From positions 12,470-18,332 of the forward strand of contig JAUNHS010000012.1 in NCBI GenBank assembly GCA_030523805.1: a stretch of 5,863 nt of DNA, given 5' to 3'. Shown here piece after piece: positions 1-5,863 of this stretch. The notes below the pieces were generated by a model that was not told the DNA's origin, searched no databases, and saw only the letters and a list, made by a program, of their open reading frames with translations. Every line of letters starts with the position of its first letter. Positions within the stretch are counted from its first letter, which is position 1. The position numbers were made by a program, and so were the translations under genes. Origin of the DNA: Acinetobacter sp. GTDB lineage: Bacteria > Pseudomonadota > Gammaproteobacteria > Pseudomonadales > Moraxellaceae.

Positions 1-38
1 CGTTGATAGCGTGGGCGAGTATTTTGGATAGTGCTCAT
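1..38 (-). CDS. N-terminal fragment of an unidentified leftward gene
   Basis: An ATG on the minus strand at 38-36 opens a frame that reads MSTIQNTRPRYQ and runs off the left edge without a stop. A GGAG Shine-Dalgarno core lies at 50-47, eight bases before the ATG, which is ideal spacing and the main reason to believe the start. The gene lies downstream of rimO in the same direction, but the rimO terminator sits between them, so it probably has its own promoter. Twelve residues are too few to name a family; the visible part is polar and basic with no hydrophobic signal segment yet. The product is unknown. Confidence 0.6.
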   Translation of the reverse strand, partial: MSTIQNTRPRYQ

Positions 39-46
39 CTTATTTA

Positions 47-50
47 CTCC
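47..50 (-). promoter_or_regulatory. Ribosome binding site of the left-edge gene
   Basis: The minus strand reads GGAG here, eight bases upstream of the ATG at 38-36. It is the best-formed Shine-Dalgarno of the leftward genes in this window and decides the start of the truncated gene. Confidence 0.6.
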
Positions 51-88
51 AAGACTACTTAAAACAATTTAAAAATAAAAATCAGCGT

Positions 89-94
89 ATTGTA
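89..94 (-). promoter_or_regulatory. Possible -10 element of the left-edge gene
   Basis: The minus strand reads TACAAT (5 of 6 match to TATAAT) at 94-89. This would place the transcript start near position 82 and give a leader of about 44 bases. The hexamer 17 bases further upstream (minus strand TAGAAT, 117-112) is a poor -35 and lies inside the inverted repeat at 99-128, so the promoter may depend on a regulator. This is weak evidence from one hexamer in AT-rich DNA. Confidence 0.3.
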
Positions 95-98
95 ATCT

Positions 99-128
99 AA
101 TTTTATCAAAAATTCTATTGATAAAATT
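99..128. repeat. Perfect inverted repeat, 11-bp arms, 8-bp spacer; candidate operator
   Basis: The left arm AATTTTATCAA (99-109) is the exact reverse complement of the right arm TTGATAAAATT (118-128), with eight bases between. No T-run follows on either strand as a terminator would require, and rimO already has its own terminator at 162-195. The position, just upstream of the probable -10 for the left-edge gene, suggests a binding site for a dimeric regulator with TATCAA/TTGATA half-sites. The regulator is unknown. High AT content raises the chance of coincidental symmetry, although 11 perfect pairs is long. Confidence 0.5.
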
Positions 129-161
129 TAACCACAACGAGACTATATCAATAACATCAAT

Positions 162-195
162 AAAAAATCCATCATTCAATGAACAATGGATTTTT
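162..195 (-). terminator. Intrinsic terminator of rimO
   Basis: Right after the rimO stop the leftward transcript can fold a 10-bp stem, pairing 186-195 (ATGGATTTTT on the plus strand) with 163-172 (AAAAATCCAT). The 13-base loop can add a further three pairs. The descending arm ends in a run of six T on the minus strand (167-162). The stem is rather AU-rich, so termination may be incomplete. Position and shape fit the end of the rimO transcript. Confidence 0.75.
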
Positions 196-199
196 ATCA

Positions 200-1537
200 T
201 CAAACAATCGCAATCAACTTAGCAAATAAATCATATTCATCAGCATCGGTAATTTCTACTTCAAGTAAATCGCCTGCTTTAAGTTGTGATTTATCAATAT
301 CTTCCACAAACACATGACCGTCAATTTCAGGAGCATCAGCATAAGAACGGGCCACAGCCACAGGGTATTCATCTTCCAAACTGTCCACCAACACCGTCAT
401 TTTTTGTCCAATACGTTGTTGCAATTTTGCCGATGAAATTTCTTGCTGCACTTGCATAAAGCGTTCATAACGCTCTTGCTTCACATCTTCAGGTACAGGA
501 TCTGGCAAATCATTTGCTGTCGCCCCTTCCACAGGCGAATAAGTAAAGCAACCCACTCGGTCAAGCTGTGCTTCTTTGAGCCAATCAAGCAATAATTGGA
601 AATCTTCTTCTGTTTCCCCTGGGAAACCGACCACAAAAGTAGAGCGAATAACCAAATCAGGGCATTTTTCACGCCATAATTTCAAACGCTCTAAGGTATT
701 TTCACTATGTGCAGGGCGTTTCATCAGCTTTAAAATGCGTGGACTGGCGTGTTGGAATGGAATATCCAAATACGGCAAAATCTTGCCTTGTGCCATTAAA
801 TCAATCACGGCATCAACGTGTGGATACGGATAAACATAATGCAAACGCACCCAAATACCTTGCTGTCCTAAGGCTTCGCACAAATCTAAAAATTTGGTCT
901 TTAATGGCTGACCATTCCAAAAATCAAGTTTATATTTGGTATCCACGCCATAGGCTGATGTATCTTGTGAAATGACCAATAATTCTTTTACACCTGCACG
1001 CTTCAAAGCCGCTGCTTCATTCATCACATCGCCAATCGGACGAGATACCAAATCGCCACGCAAACTTGGAATAATGCAAAATGTACAACGATGATTACAC
1101 CCTTCAGAAATTTTTAAATACGCATAATGCTTAGGCGTTAATCGCACACCCTGCTCAGGCACTAAATCCACAAAAGGATTGTGCTTCGGTGGTGCAGGCA
1201 CATATTGATGCACCGCTTCCATCACGTCTTGATAAGCCGCAGCCCCTGTAACTTTCAACACATTCGGGTGCATCGCACGGATTTTATCTTCATCTTTACC
1301 CAAGCAACCTGTTACAATCACACGGCCATTTTCATTCATCGCTTCGCCAATGGCATCAAGCGACTCTTGCACCGCAGATTCAATAAAACCACAGGTATTA
1401 ACCACCACCAAATCTGCACCTTGATAATCCGATGCCACTTGATAGCCTTCTGTTTTGAGTTGGGTTAAAATACGTTCAGAATCGACCAAAGCCTTGGGAC
1501 AACCTAGGGATACAAAGCCGACTTTAGGAATACTCAT
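200..1537 (-). CDS. rimO: RimO, ribosomal protein S12 methylthiotransferase
   Basis: A radical-SAM enzyme that adds a methylthio group to the conserved aspartate (Asp88/89) of ribosomal protein S12, in the cytoplasm. All three domains are present in the 445 residues. The N-terminal UPF0004 domain has the three cysteines of the auxiliary cluster at C13 (LGCPKA), C49 (NTCGF) and C78 (TGCLG). The radical-SAM core has CNHRCTFC at 147-154, with C147, C151 and C154 binding the second cluster, followed by IPSLRG. A C-terminal TRAM domain spans about 378-445. The [11 protein letters not shown] opening and SLRGD distinguish it from the tRNA enzyme MiaB. Length is normal for the family. The ATG at 1537-1535 has only a weak AGAG Shine-Dalgarno eight bases upstream, but the N-terminus matches family starts. 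It is monocistronic by appearance, with its own promoter and terminator, and divergent from rsmE. Confidence 0.97.
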   Translation of the reverse strand: MSIPKVGFVSLGCPKALVDSERILTQLKTEGYQVASDYQGADLVVVNTCGFIESAVQESLDAIGEAMNENGRVIVTGCLGKDEDKIRAMHPNVLKVTGAAAYQDVMEAVHQYVPAPPKHNPFVDLVPEQGVRLTPKHYAYLKISEGCNHRCTFCIIPSLRGDLVSRPIGDVMNEAAALKRAGVKELLVISQDTSAYGVDTKYKLDFWNGQPLKTKFLDLCEALGQQGIWVRLHYVYPYPHVDAVIDLMAQGKILPYLDIPFQHASPRILKLMKRPAHSENTLERLKLWREKCPDLVIRSTFVVGFPGETEEDFQLLLDWLKEAQLDRVGCFTYSPVEGATANDLPDPVPEDVKQERYERFMQVQQEISSAKLQQRIGQKMTVLVDSLEDEYPVAVARSYADAPEIDGHVFVEDIDKSQLKAGDLLEVEITDADEYDLFAKLIAIV

Positions 1538-1587
1538 AGATGATGCTCTATTGCTAAAATTAGAATTGGAAAATAAATAAACGGCAC

Positions 1588-1616
1588 ATTATATGATTTT
1601 TTGCTCATTTTGTAAA
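1588..1616 (-). promoter_or_regulatory. Sigma-70 promoter of rimO
   Basis: On the minus strand a -35 TTTACA (1616-1611, 5 of 6) is separated by exactly 17 bases from a perfect -10 TATAAT (1593-1588). Transcription would start near 1581, giving a leader of about 44 bases before the rimO ATG. Near-consensus hexamers at optimal spacing suggest strong, constitutive expression. Confidence 0.8.
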
Positions 1617-1716
1617 AAGTTTAATCATAAAAATGCCGATTTCTTTTAGATTGCGACTATTTCAACGCCACAATACAAATTGCGAGACATTATGCACAAA
1701 TCACGCATAAATCATT

Positions 1717-1745
1717 TTGACAAATGCCGTGTAAATTTTCATAAT
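1717..1745 (+). promoter_or_regulatory. Sigma-70 promoter of rsmE
   Basis: A perfect -35 TTGACA (1717-1722) is followed after 17 bases by CATAAT (1740-1745, 5 of 6). The predicted start is near 1752, leaving a leader of about 26 bases before the rsmE ATG. It faces away from the rimO promoter, with about 100 bp between the two -35 boxes. Confidence 0.75.
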
Positions 1746-1777
1746 AATCACATGACTTTAGCAATGATTGATTAACA

Positions 1778-2503
1778 ATGAACCGTTTTTACACACCGAT
1801 TGATTTAACCTTACAACAACACATTGAACTACCAGAAACCGTTTTTCATCATTGGTGCAGAGTATTGCGTGCCAATGTGGGTGAACAAGCCATTTTTTTC
1901 AATGGTCAAGGTGGTGAATATTTAGTACAACTCACTGAAATTCATAAAAAAACTGCATTTGCACATGTCCAACAATTTTATGCACAGCAGCGTCAATTAG
2001 CTGTCAATATCACTTTAGGACAAGTGATGAGCAAAGGCGATCGCATGGATTATGCCATACAAAAAGCCACAGAATTGGGCGTATCACACATTCAATTACT
2101 CACTAGTGAACGCTGTGAAATGCGATTAAAATACGACCGAGACCAAAAGAAAATAGAACATTGGCAAGGCGTAGCCATCGCAGCTTGCGAGCAATCGGGT
2201 TTAAATATTGTACCGACCATTTTAGCACCATTGACACTCAATGATTGGCTGGCACAATGCACGGCTGATTTAAAATTAGTCATGGCATTGAGCGAGGGTC
2301 AAGTGCATTTCCCAAATCCTTTACCACAAAATATTGCCCTACTGGTTGGCCCTGAAGGTGGCTTAAGTACCAATGAAATTGCCCTAGCCCATCAGCATGG
2401 TTTTCAATCATGGACGGTTGGACAACGTGTGTTACGCACCGAAACTGCTCCAGTCGTAGCATTAAGTATTCTTAATCATTTATGCGATATGCAAGGTGTA
2501 TAA
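1778..2503 (+). CDS. rsmE: RsmE, 16S rRNA (uracil-1498-N3)-methyltransferase
   Basis: A SPOUT-class methyltransferase that uses SAM to methylate N3 of U1498 in helix 44 of 16S rRNA, acting on the assembled 30S subunit. The N-terminal PUA-like RNA-binding domain covers about residues 1-70, opening with the typical MNRFY and HHWCRVLR. The trefoil-knot domain follows, with KGDRMDYAIQKATELGV (86-102), TSERC (109-113) and EQSG (138-141). The SAM-binding knot loops GPEGG (191-195) and GQRVLRTETA (215-224) are also present. At 241 residues it has family length and no gap. The start at 1778 gives the standard N-terminus but lacks a recognisable Shine-Dalgarno. maeB follows 252 bp downstream on the same strand with no clear terminator between them, so read-through is possible. 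Confidence 0.96.
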   Translation: MNRFYTPIDLTLQQHIELPETVFHHWCRVLRANVGEQAIFFNGQGGEYLVQLTEIHKKTAFAHVQQFYAQQRQLAVNITLGQVMSKGDRMDYAIQKATELGVSHIQLLTSERCEMRLKYDRDQKKIEHWQGVAIAACEQSGLNIVPTILAPLTLNDWLAQCTADLKLVMALSEGQVHFPNPLPQNIALLVGPEGGLSTNEIALAHQHGFQSWTVGQRVLRTETAPVVALSILNHLCDMQGV

Positions 2504-2626
2504 TCAAGGTATCATTTAGGCATAACGAAACACATCTATCTTTAGTATAAGTTTGATGTATTTTTATACGATTTACCCTATTGCAAAAGCAAATAAAATG
2601 CTATATTTAGAATACTTTTAAGTCTA

Positions 2627-2640
2627 ATTGGCGAGCCAAT
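2627..2640. repeat. Short dyad upstream of the maeB promoter; possible operator
   Basis: ATTGGC (2627-2632) and GCCAAT (2635-2640) form a perfect 6-bp inverted repeat around two bases. It is GC-richer than its surroundings and abuts the candidate -35 of maeB at 2643. No T-run follows, so it is not the rsmE terminator. A regulator site is one reading; chance is another. Confidence 0.35.
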
Positions 2641-2642
2641 CG

Positions 2643-2671
2643 TTGCTTGAATGTTTATTTTTGACTATACG
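2643..2671 (+). promoter_or_regulatory. Candidate promoter of maeB
   Basis: TTGCTT (2643-2648, 4 of 6) is followed after 17 bases by TATACG (2666-2671, 4 of 6). It would start transcription near 2678 and give a leader of about 78 bases. The match is moderate, and other AT-rich hexamers in the 2504-2755 gap could serve instead. The gap contains no gene that I can support. Confidence 0.4.
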
Positions 2672-2743
2672 ACGTGCGATACAACGTGGAAAGCTCCCGA
2701 TTTTGCTTGATTTTACTTTTATTTTTAAGCATTTATTTAACTT

Positions 2744-2747
2744 AGGA
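2744..2747 (+). promoter_or_regulatory. Ribosome binding site of maeB
   Basis: AGGA lies eight bases before the ATG at 2756. It is the clearest Shine-Dalgarno on the plus strand of the window and fixes the maeB start. Confidence 0.75.
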
Positions 2748-2755
2748 CACCATCA

Positions 2756-5026
2756 ATGACTGACCAAACTTTAAAGCAACAAGCGTTGCATTATCACGAA
2801 TTTCCCAAACCTGGTAAAATCAGCGTTACACCAAGTAAACAATTAGTCAATCAACGTGATTTAGCCTTAGCCTACTCTCCAGGTGTTGCTGAGCCATGCT
2901 TAGAAATTGCAAGAGATCCATCTACAGCAGCAAAATATACTGCCCGTGGTAATTTGGTTGCCGTGATTAGTAACGGTACAGCGGTACTTGGCTTGGGTAA
3001 TATTGGTCCTTTAGCATCTAAACCTGTCATGGAAGGTAAAGGCGTTTTATTTAAAAAATTTGCTGGCGTAGATGTATTTGATATTGAAATTGCCGAAAAT
3101 GATCCAGATAAAATCATTGATATTATTGCATCGTTAGAGCCTACTTTTGGCGGCATTAACTTAGAAGATATTAAAGCACCTGAATGTTTTTATATTGAAC
3201 AAAAATTGCGTGAGCGTATGAATATTCCTGTATTCCATGACGATCAGCATGGTACAGCAATTATTTCTGGTGCAGCATTATTAAACGCTTTACAGTTAGT
3301 CAATAAAAAAATTGATGAAATTAAAATCGTGGCTTCTGGTGCTGGTGCGGCAGCGTTGTCTTGCCTAGATTTATTCTGTGCGTTGGGCGTGAAAAAAGAA
3401 AATATCTTTGTGGCTGACTCTAAAGGTCTTTTAACCACAGCACGAGATAATTTGGACGATTCTAAAAAACGTTATATGCAAGACATTAGCCAAACCCAAC
3501 TCGCTGAAGTGATTGGTGGTGCAGATATGTTCTTAGGTTTATCAGGTCCTGGCGTTTTAACGCAAGACATGGTAAAACAAATGGCGAAAGATCCAATTAT
3601 TTTCGCATTGGCAAATCCAAACCCTGAAATTTTACCTGAAGATGCTCACGCTGTACGCAGCGATGTGATTATGGCGACAGGTCGTTCGGATTATCCAAAC
3701 CAAGTGAATAATGCACTTTGCTTCCCTTATATTTTCCGTGGTGCGTTAGATGTAGGTGCAACCACAATTAATGAAGAAATGAAAGTCGCTTGTGTACACG
3801 CCATTGCTCGTATGGCTCATGTAGAAGCAGATAATGGCACTTATGGTGGTGAAAGCCAATCATTCGGTCGTGAATATTTAATCCCTGGTCCATTAGACCA
3901 ACGCTTGATTTTAGAAATTGCACCTGCAGTCGCTCAAGCAGCAATGGATTCTGGTGTTGCTACTCGCCCAATCCAAGACTGGGACGCTTATCATCAGCAA
4001 TTATCAGAGTTTGTTTATAACTCTGCGTTCGTGATGAAACCAATTTTCACTCAAGCGAAAAAATCACCAAAACGTATTGCTTATGCTGAAGGTGAAGATT
4101 TACGTGTATTGCGTGCTGCTCAAGTGGTGGTAGATGAAGGCTTGGCGAAACCAATTTTAGTGGGTCGTACTGCGATTATTGAAGCAAATATCAAGCAATT
4201 AGGTTTACGCTTGCACAATGGCATCAATGTGGAAATTGTGGATCAAGAAAACAATCCATTATACGAAACATTCTGGCAAGATTATTATCAAACTATGCAG
4301 CGTAAAGGTATCTCTATTGAGTTTGCTCAACGTGAAGCACGTCGTCGTTCTACCTTAATTGCCGCCATGTTAGTGAAACATGGTAAAGCTGATGGTATGT
4401 TGTGTGGTACTTACTCAAGCTATAGCGTACATTTAGACTTTGTCAATAATGCGGTCGGCTTGAAAGAAGGTCATAAAAACTACTTTGCATTGAACGTATT
4501 AACACTCGGCGATCGTAATTTATTCATTGCCGATACTTATGTGAATACCAACCCAACGGCTGAACAATTGGCAGATATGACCATTTTGGCAGCGGAAGAA
4601 GTGAAACGCTTTGGTGTATCGCCACGTATTGCCCTACTTTCTCACTCTAGTTTTGGTAGTAACTTGAGCGATCCATCAGCTCAAAAAATGCGTGAAGTAT
4701 TCCGTATTTTATCTGAACGTGCACCGCATTTAGAAGTAGAAGGCGAAATGCACGCTGATGCGGCATTAGATGAAAATATTCGTCAATATGCGTTCCCTAA
4801 CTCTCGTTTCAAAGGTGCGGCAAACTTATTGATTATGCCAAATCTTGATGCAGCAAACATTGCATTTAACTTGTTGAAATCAACATCTGGCAATAACGTA
4901 ACGATTGGGCCAATTTTATTAGGTGCTGCAAAACCAATCAACATTTTAACCCCTACAGCAACCACACGTCGTATCGTCAATATGACGGCTTTAACTGTTG
5001 TAGAAGTACAAAATGCAGCAAAATAA
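2756..5026 (+). CDS. maeB: MaeB, NADP-dependent malic enzyme with C-terminal phosphotransacetylase-like domain
   Basis: Oxidatively decarboxylates malate to pyruvate and CO2, probably making NADPH, and so links the TCA cycle to gluconeogenesis and lipid synthesis. The 756 residues match the large MaeB type. The malic-enzyme N-domain has the catalytic tyrosine in AYSPGV (Y40), the lysine region [11 protein letters not shown] (92-102), metal ligands in LEDIKAP (E137, D138) and FHDDQHGTA (D162, D163). The nucleotide-binding domain has SGAGAAA (194-200) and ANPNPE (286-291). From about 430 a phosphotransacetylase-like domain runs to the end, including SHSSFGSN (629-636). In E. coli MaeB this domain is not a working transacetylase but mediates oligomerisation and acetyl-CoA control; the same role here is inferred. 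NADP preference is taken from the family. Translation ends in tandem stops TAA TAG, then a strong terminator. Confidence 0.96.
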   Translation: MTDQTLKQQALHYHEFPKPGKISVTPSKQLVNQRDLALAYSPGVAEPCLEIARDPSTAAKYTARGNLVAVISNGTAVLGLGNIGPLASKPVMEGKGVLFKKFAGVDVFDIEIAENDPDKIIDIIASLEPTFGGINLEDIKAPECFYIEQKLRERMNIPVFHDDQHGTAIISGAALLNALQLVNKKIDEIKIVASGAGAAALSCLDLFCALGVKKENIFVADSKGLLTTARDNLDDSKKRYMQDISQTQLAEVIGGADMFLGLSGPGVLTQDMVKQMAKDPIIFALANPNPEILPEDAHAVRSDVIMATGRSDYPNQVNNALCFPYIFRGALDVGATTINEEMKVACVHAIARMAHVEADNGTYGGESQSFGREYLIPGPLDQRLILEIAPAVAQAAMDSGVATRPIQDWDAYHQQLSEFVYNSAFVMKPIFTQAKKSPKRIAYAEGEDLRVLRAAQVVVDEGLAKPILVGRTAIIEANIKQLGLRLHNGINVEIVDQENNPLYETFWQDYYQTMQRKGISIEFAQREARRRSTLIAAMLVKHGKADGMLCGTYSSYSVHLDFVNNAVGLKEGHKNYFALNVLTLGDRNLFIADTYVNTNPTAEQLADMTILAAEEVKRFGVSPRIALLSHSSFGSNLSDPSAQKMREVFRILSERAPHLEVEGEMHADAALDENIRQYAFPNSRFKGAANLLIMPNLDAANIAFNLLKSTSGNNVTIGPILLGAAKPINILTPTATTRRIVNMTALTVVEVQNAAK

Positions 5027-5051
5027 TAGCAAATCATACATTTGAATTGCG

Positions 5052-5084
5052 AAAAAATACCACCTTTTTAGGTGGTATTTTTTT
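5052..5084. terminator. Bidirectional intrinsic terminator shared by maeB and the convergent hydrolase
   Basis: AAAAAATACCACC (5052-5064) pairs perfectly over 13 bp with GGTGGTATTTTTT (5071-5083), around a six-base loop. Rightward transcripts end in seven T (5078-5084); leftward transcripts end in six T on the minus strand (5057-5052). It lies 25 bp after the maeB stop and 24 bp after the stop of the leftward gene, the expected position for a terminator serving both. Confidence 0.93.
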
Positions 5085-5090
5085 ATGATT

Positions 5091-5113
5091 AATGAATGAC
5101 TTTTTCATTCATT
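5091..5113. repeat. Inverted repeat, 9-bp arms, spanning the stop codon of the hydrolase gene
   Basis: AATGAATGA (5091-5099) is the exact reverse complement of TCATTCATT (5105-5113) with a five-base loop. The minus-strand stop TGA (5111-5109) lies within the right arm. In the leftward transcript it would form a hairpin just ahead of the shared terminator. Within each arm the tetramer AATG/CATT is itself repeated, so slippage in a low-complexity tract could have produced it. It may stabilise the mRNA 3' end; no function is shown. Confidence 0.55.
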
Positions 5114-5863
5114 TCACTTGTGTAAAAACCTTATGTTGCAAACGATAGGCAGATTGTTCATCGTGTGCCAATTGTACAATGGTCGGTTTACGTTGGCATA
5201 ATTCACGCATTTTGGCTGTACTTTGCTTGTGTAAATGTTCATCTATACATACGCCATCAATATCGCCATTGAGCAAATAATCTTCACGATATGACGCATC
5301 GCCACCGATAAGTATATAATGGTCGTCCATATCCACAATTACCGATAAATGCCCCAATGTATGCCCTGGTGTCGGCACAAGGCGAATTTTTCCATCTTGT
5401 GTAACTTTATGACTTTGCTCAAAATTTTCAAATGCACCATCTTGAAACGTGGTACTCTGCGGCTTAAACCAAGTCGGATAGTGCATTTTTAAATAGCCAT
5501 TAAATACCGCATTCGGTGCATTAATCGCTTGTTTTTCTGTTTCGCTCAATAAAAATTCACTATTAGGAAAATCAGGAATACCGCCTGCATGATCGCCGTG
5601 CATATGGGTCATCAGCACCGTTTTCACTTGTAAAGGGTCAAAACCTTTGGCACGCAACAATGCTCCCACTTGTTCATCAGGTTTGACATCACGGCGTTCA
5701 CAATACTGCATAAATGGATGCCACCACGGTTGATACCCTTTATCATTGGCATGGCTACTTTCGCCAGTATCCACCATAAATAAACCTTCAGTGTGTTCAA
5801 TTAACCAGCAACCAATCGGCAAATGTGGCGACCATTGGCGATCGGTTAAAATATCCAACACCC
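5109..5863 (-). CDS. Metallo-beta-lactamase-fold hydrolase, AHL-lactonase-like, N-terminus outside the window
   Basis: A zinc hydrolase of the MBL fold, cut by the right edge: the frame is open to the last base. The first in-window candidate is a GTG at 5861, which is probably an internal valine, because relatives carry roughly 25-35 residues before the LPIGCWLIEH strand. Counting that codon as residue 1, 250 residues are visible. The di-zinc site is complete: HMHGDH (H86, H88, D90, H91), H167 in TPGHTLGH, D188 in GGDAS and H233 in LAHD. The VDTGE turn (30-34) and bridging aspartate fit the N-acyl homoserine lactonase-like (AttM/AiiA-related) branch. Lactone or another ester could be the substrate; the fold alone does not decide. 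No signal peptide can be judged. It converges on maeB and shares its terminator, so a functional link with maeB is not implied. Confidence 0.85.
   Translation of the reverse strand, partial: VLDILTDRQWSPHLPIGCWLIEHTEGLFMVDTGESSHANDKGYQPWWHPFMQYCERRDVKPDEQVGALLRAKGFDPLQVKTVLMTHMHGDHAGGIPDFPNSEFLLSETEKQAINAPNAVFNGYLKMHYPTWFKPQSTTFQDGAFENFEQSHKVTQDGKIRLVPTPGHTLGHLSVIVDMDDHYILIGGDASYREDYLLNGDIDGVCIDEHLHKQSTAKMRELCQRKPTIVQLAHDEQSAYRLQHKVFTQVK

Noticed and set aside
576..833. Open frame of 85 codons on the plus strand inside rimO
   Set aside because: It is antisense to a full, motif-complete rimO, and its product is a shadow translation with no recognisable domain. The same applies to the other frames opposite rimO.
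1690..1710. Inverted repeat TTATGC/GCATAA just upstream of the rsmE -35, considered as an activator or CRP-type site
   Set aside because: The arms are only six bases with a nine-base spacer and do not match the TGTGA/TCACA pattern; such short dyads are common in AT-rich DNA.
2545..2569. Hairpin GTATAA/TTATAC after rsmE considered as its terminator
   Set aside because: Only six AU-rich pairs, a 13-base loop and no T-run after the stem. It would not terminate efficiently.
2872..3156. Open frame of 94 codons on the minus strand inside maeB
   Set aside because: It lies wholly opposite the conserved malic-enzyme core and resembles no protein family; it is a by-product of maeB codon use.
5859..5861. 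GTG at the right edge as the true start of the MBL hydrolase
   Set aside because: The frame stays open to the window end, and the family normally has a further N-terminal segment before this point, so the codon is more likely an internal valine.
1..5863. Novel defence, mobile or CRISPR system
   Set aside because: No repeat-spacer array, transposase, integrase, toxin-antitoxin pair or unexplained gene cluster is visible. Every full-length gene is a recognised housekeeping enzyme.

Overview
This is a compact, AT-rich stretch of ordinary bacterial chromosome. It carries three complete housekeeping genes (rimO, rsmE, maeB) and two genes cut by the window edges. AT richness, the fused malic enzyme–phosphotransacetylase MaeB, a gammaproteobacterial-type RimO and the general look of the proteins fit Moraxellaceae, most likely Acinetobacter. 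This assignment rests on recalled protein character, not on a search.

Layout from left to right. Positions 1-38 hold the first 12-13 codons of an unidentified leftward gene with a good ribosome binding site. A 161-bp gap follows, holding an 11-bp-arm inverted repeat and the rimO terminator. rimO (200-1537, minus) encodes the ribosomal protein S12 methylthiotransferase. A 240-bp divergent promoter region carries near-consensus sigma-70 promoters for both rimO and rsmE. rsmE (1778-2503, plus) encodes the 16S rRNA m3U1498 methyltransferase. A 252-bp gap has no clear rsmE terminator but holds a short dyad and a plausible promoter for maeB. maeB (2756-5026, plus) encodes the NADP-type malic enzyme. 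It converges on a leftward metallo-beta-lactamase-fold hydrolase (stop at 5109) whose N-terminus lies beyond the right edge. The two share a strong bidirectional terminator at 5052-5084.

Functionally, rimO and rsmE both modify the 30S subunit close to the decoding centre and are transcribed head to head. MaeB links the TCA cycle to pyruvate and NADPH supply, with a C-terminal domain that in relatives senses acetyl-CoA. The terminal hydrolase keeps a complete di-zinc site of the AHL-lactonase-like branch, but its substrate cannot be read from the sequence.

I found no mobile element, CRISPR array, RNA gene or novel multi-gene system. The points worth a second look are regulatory: the dyad at 99-128, the leader of rsmE, the dyad upstream of maeB, and the second hairpin over the hydrolase stop codon.
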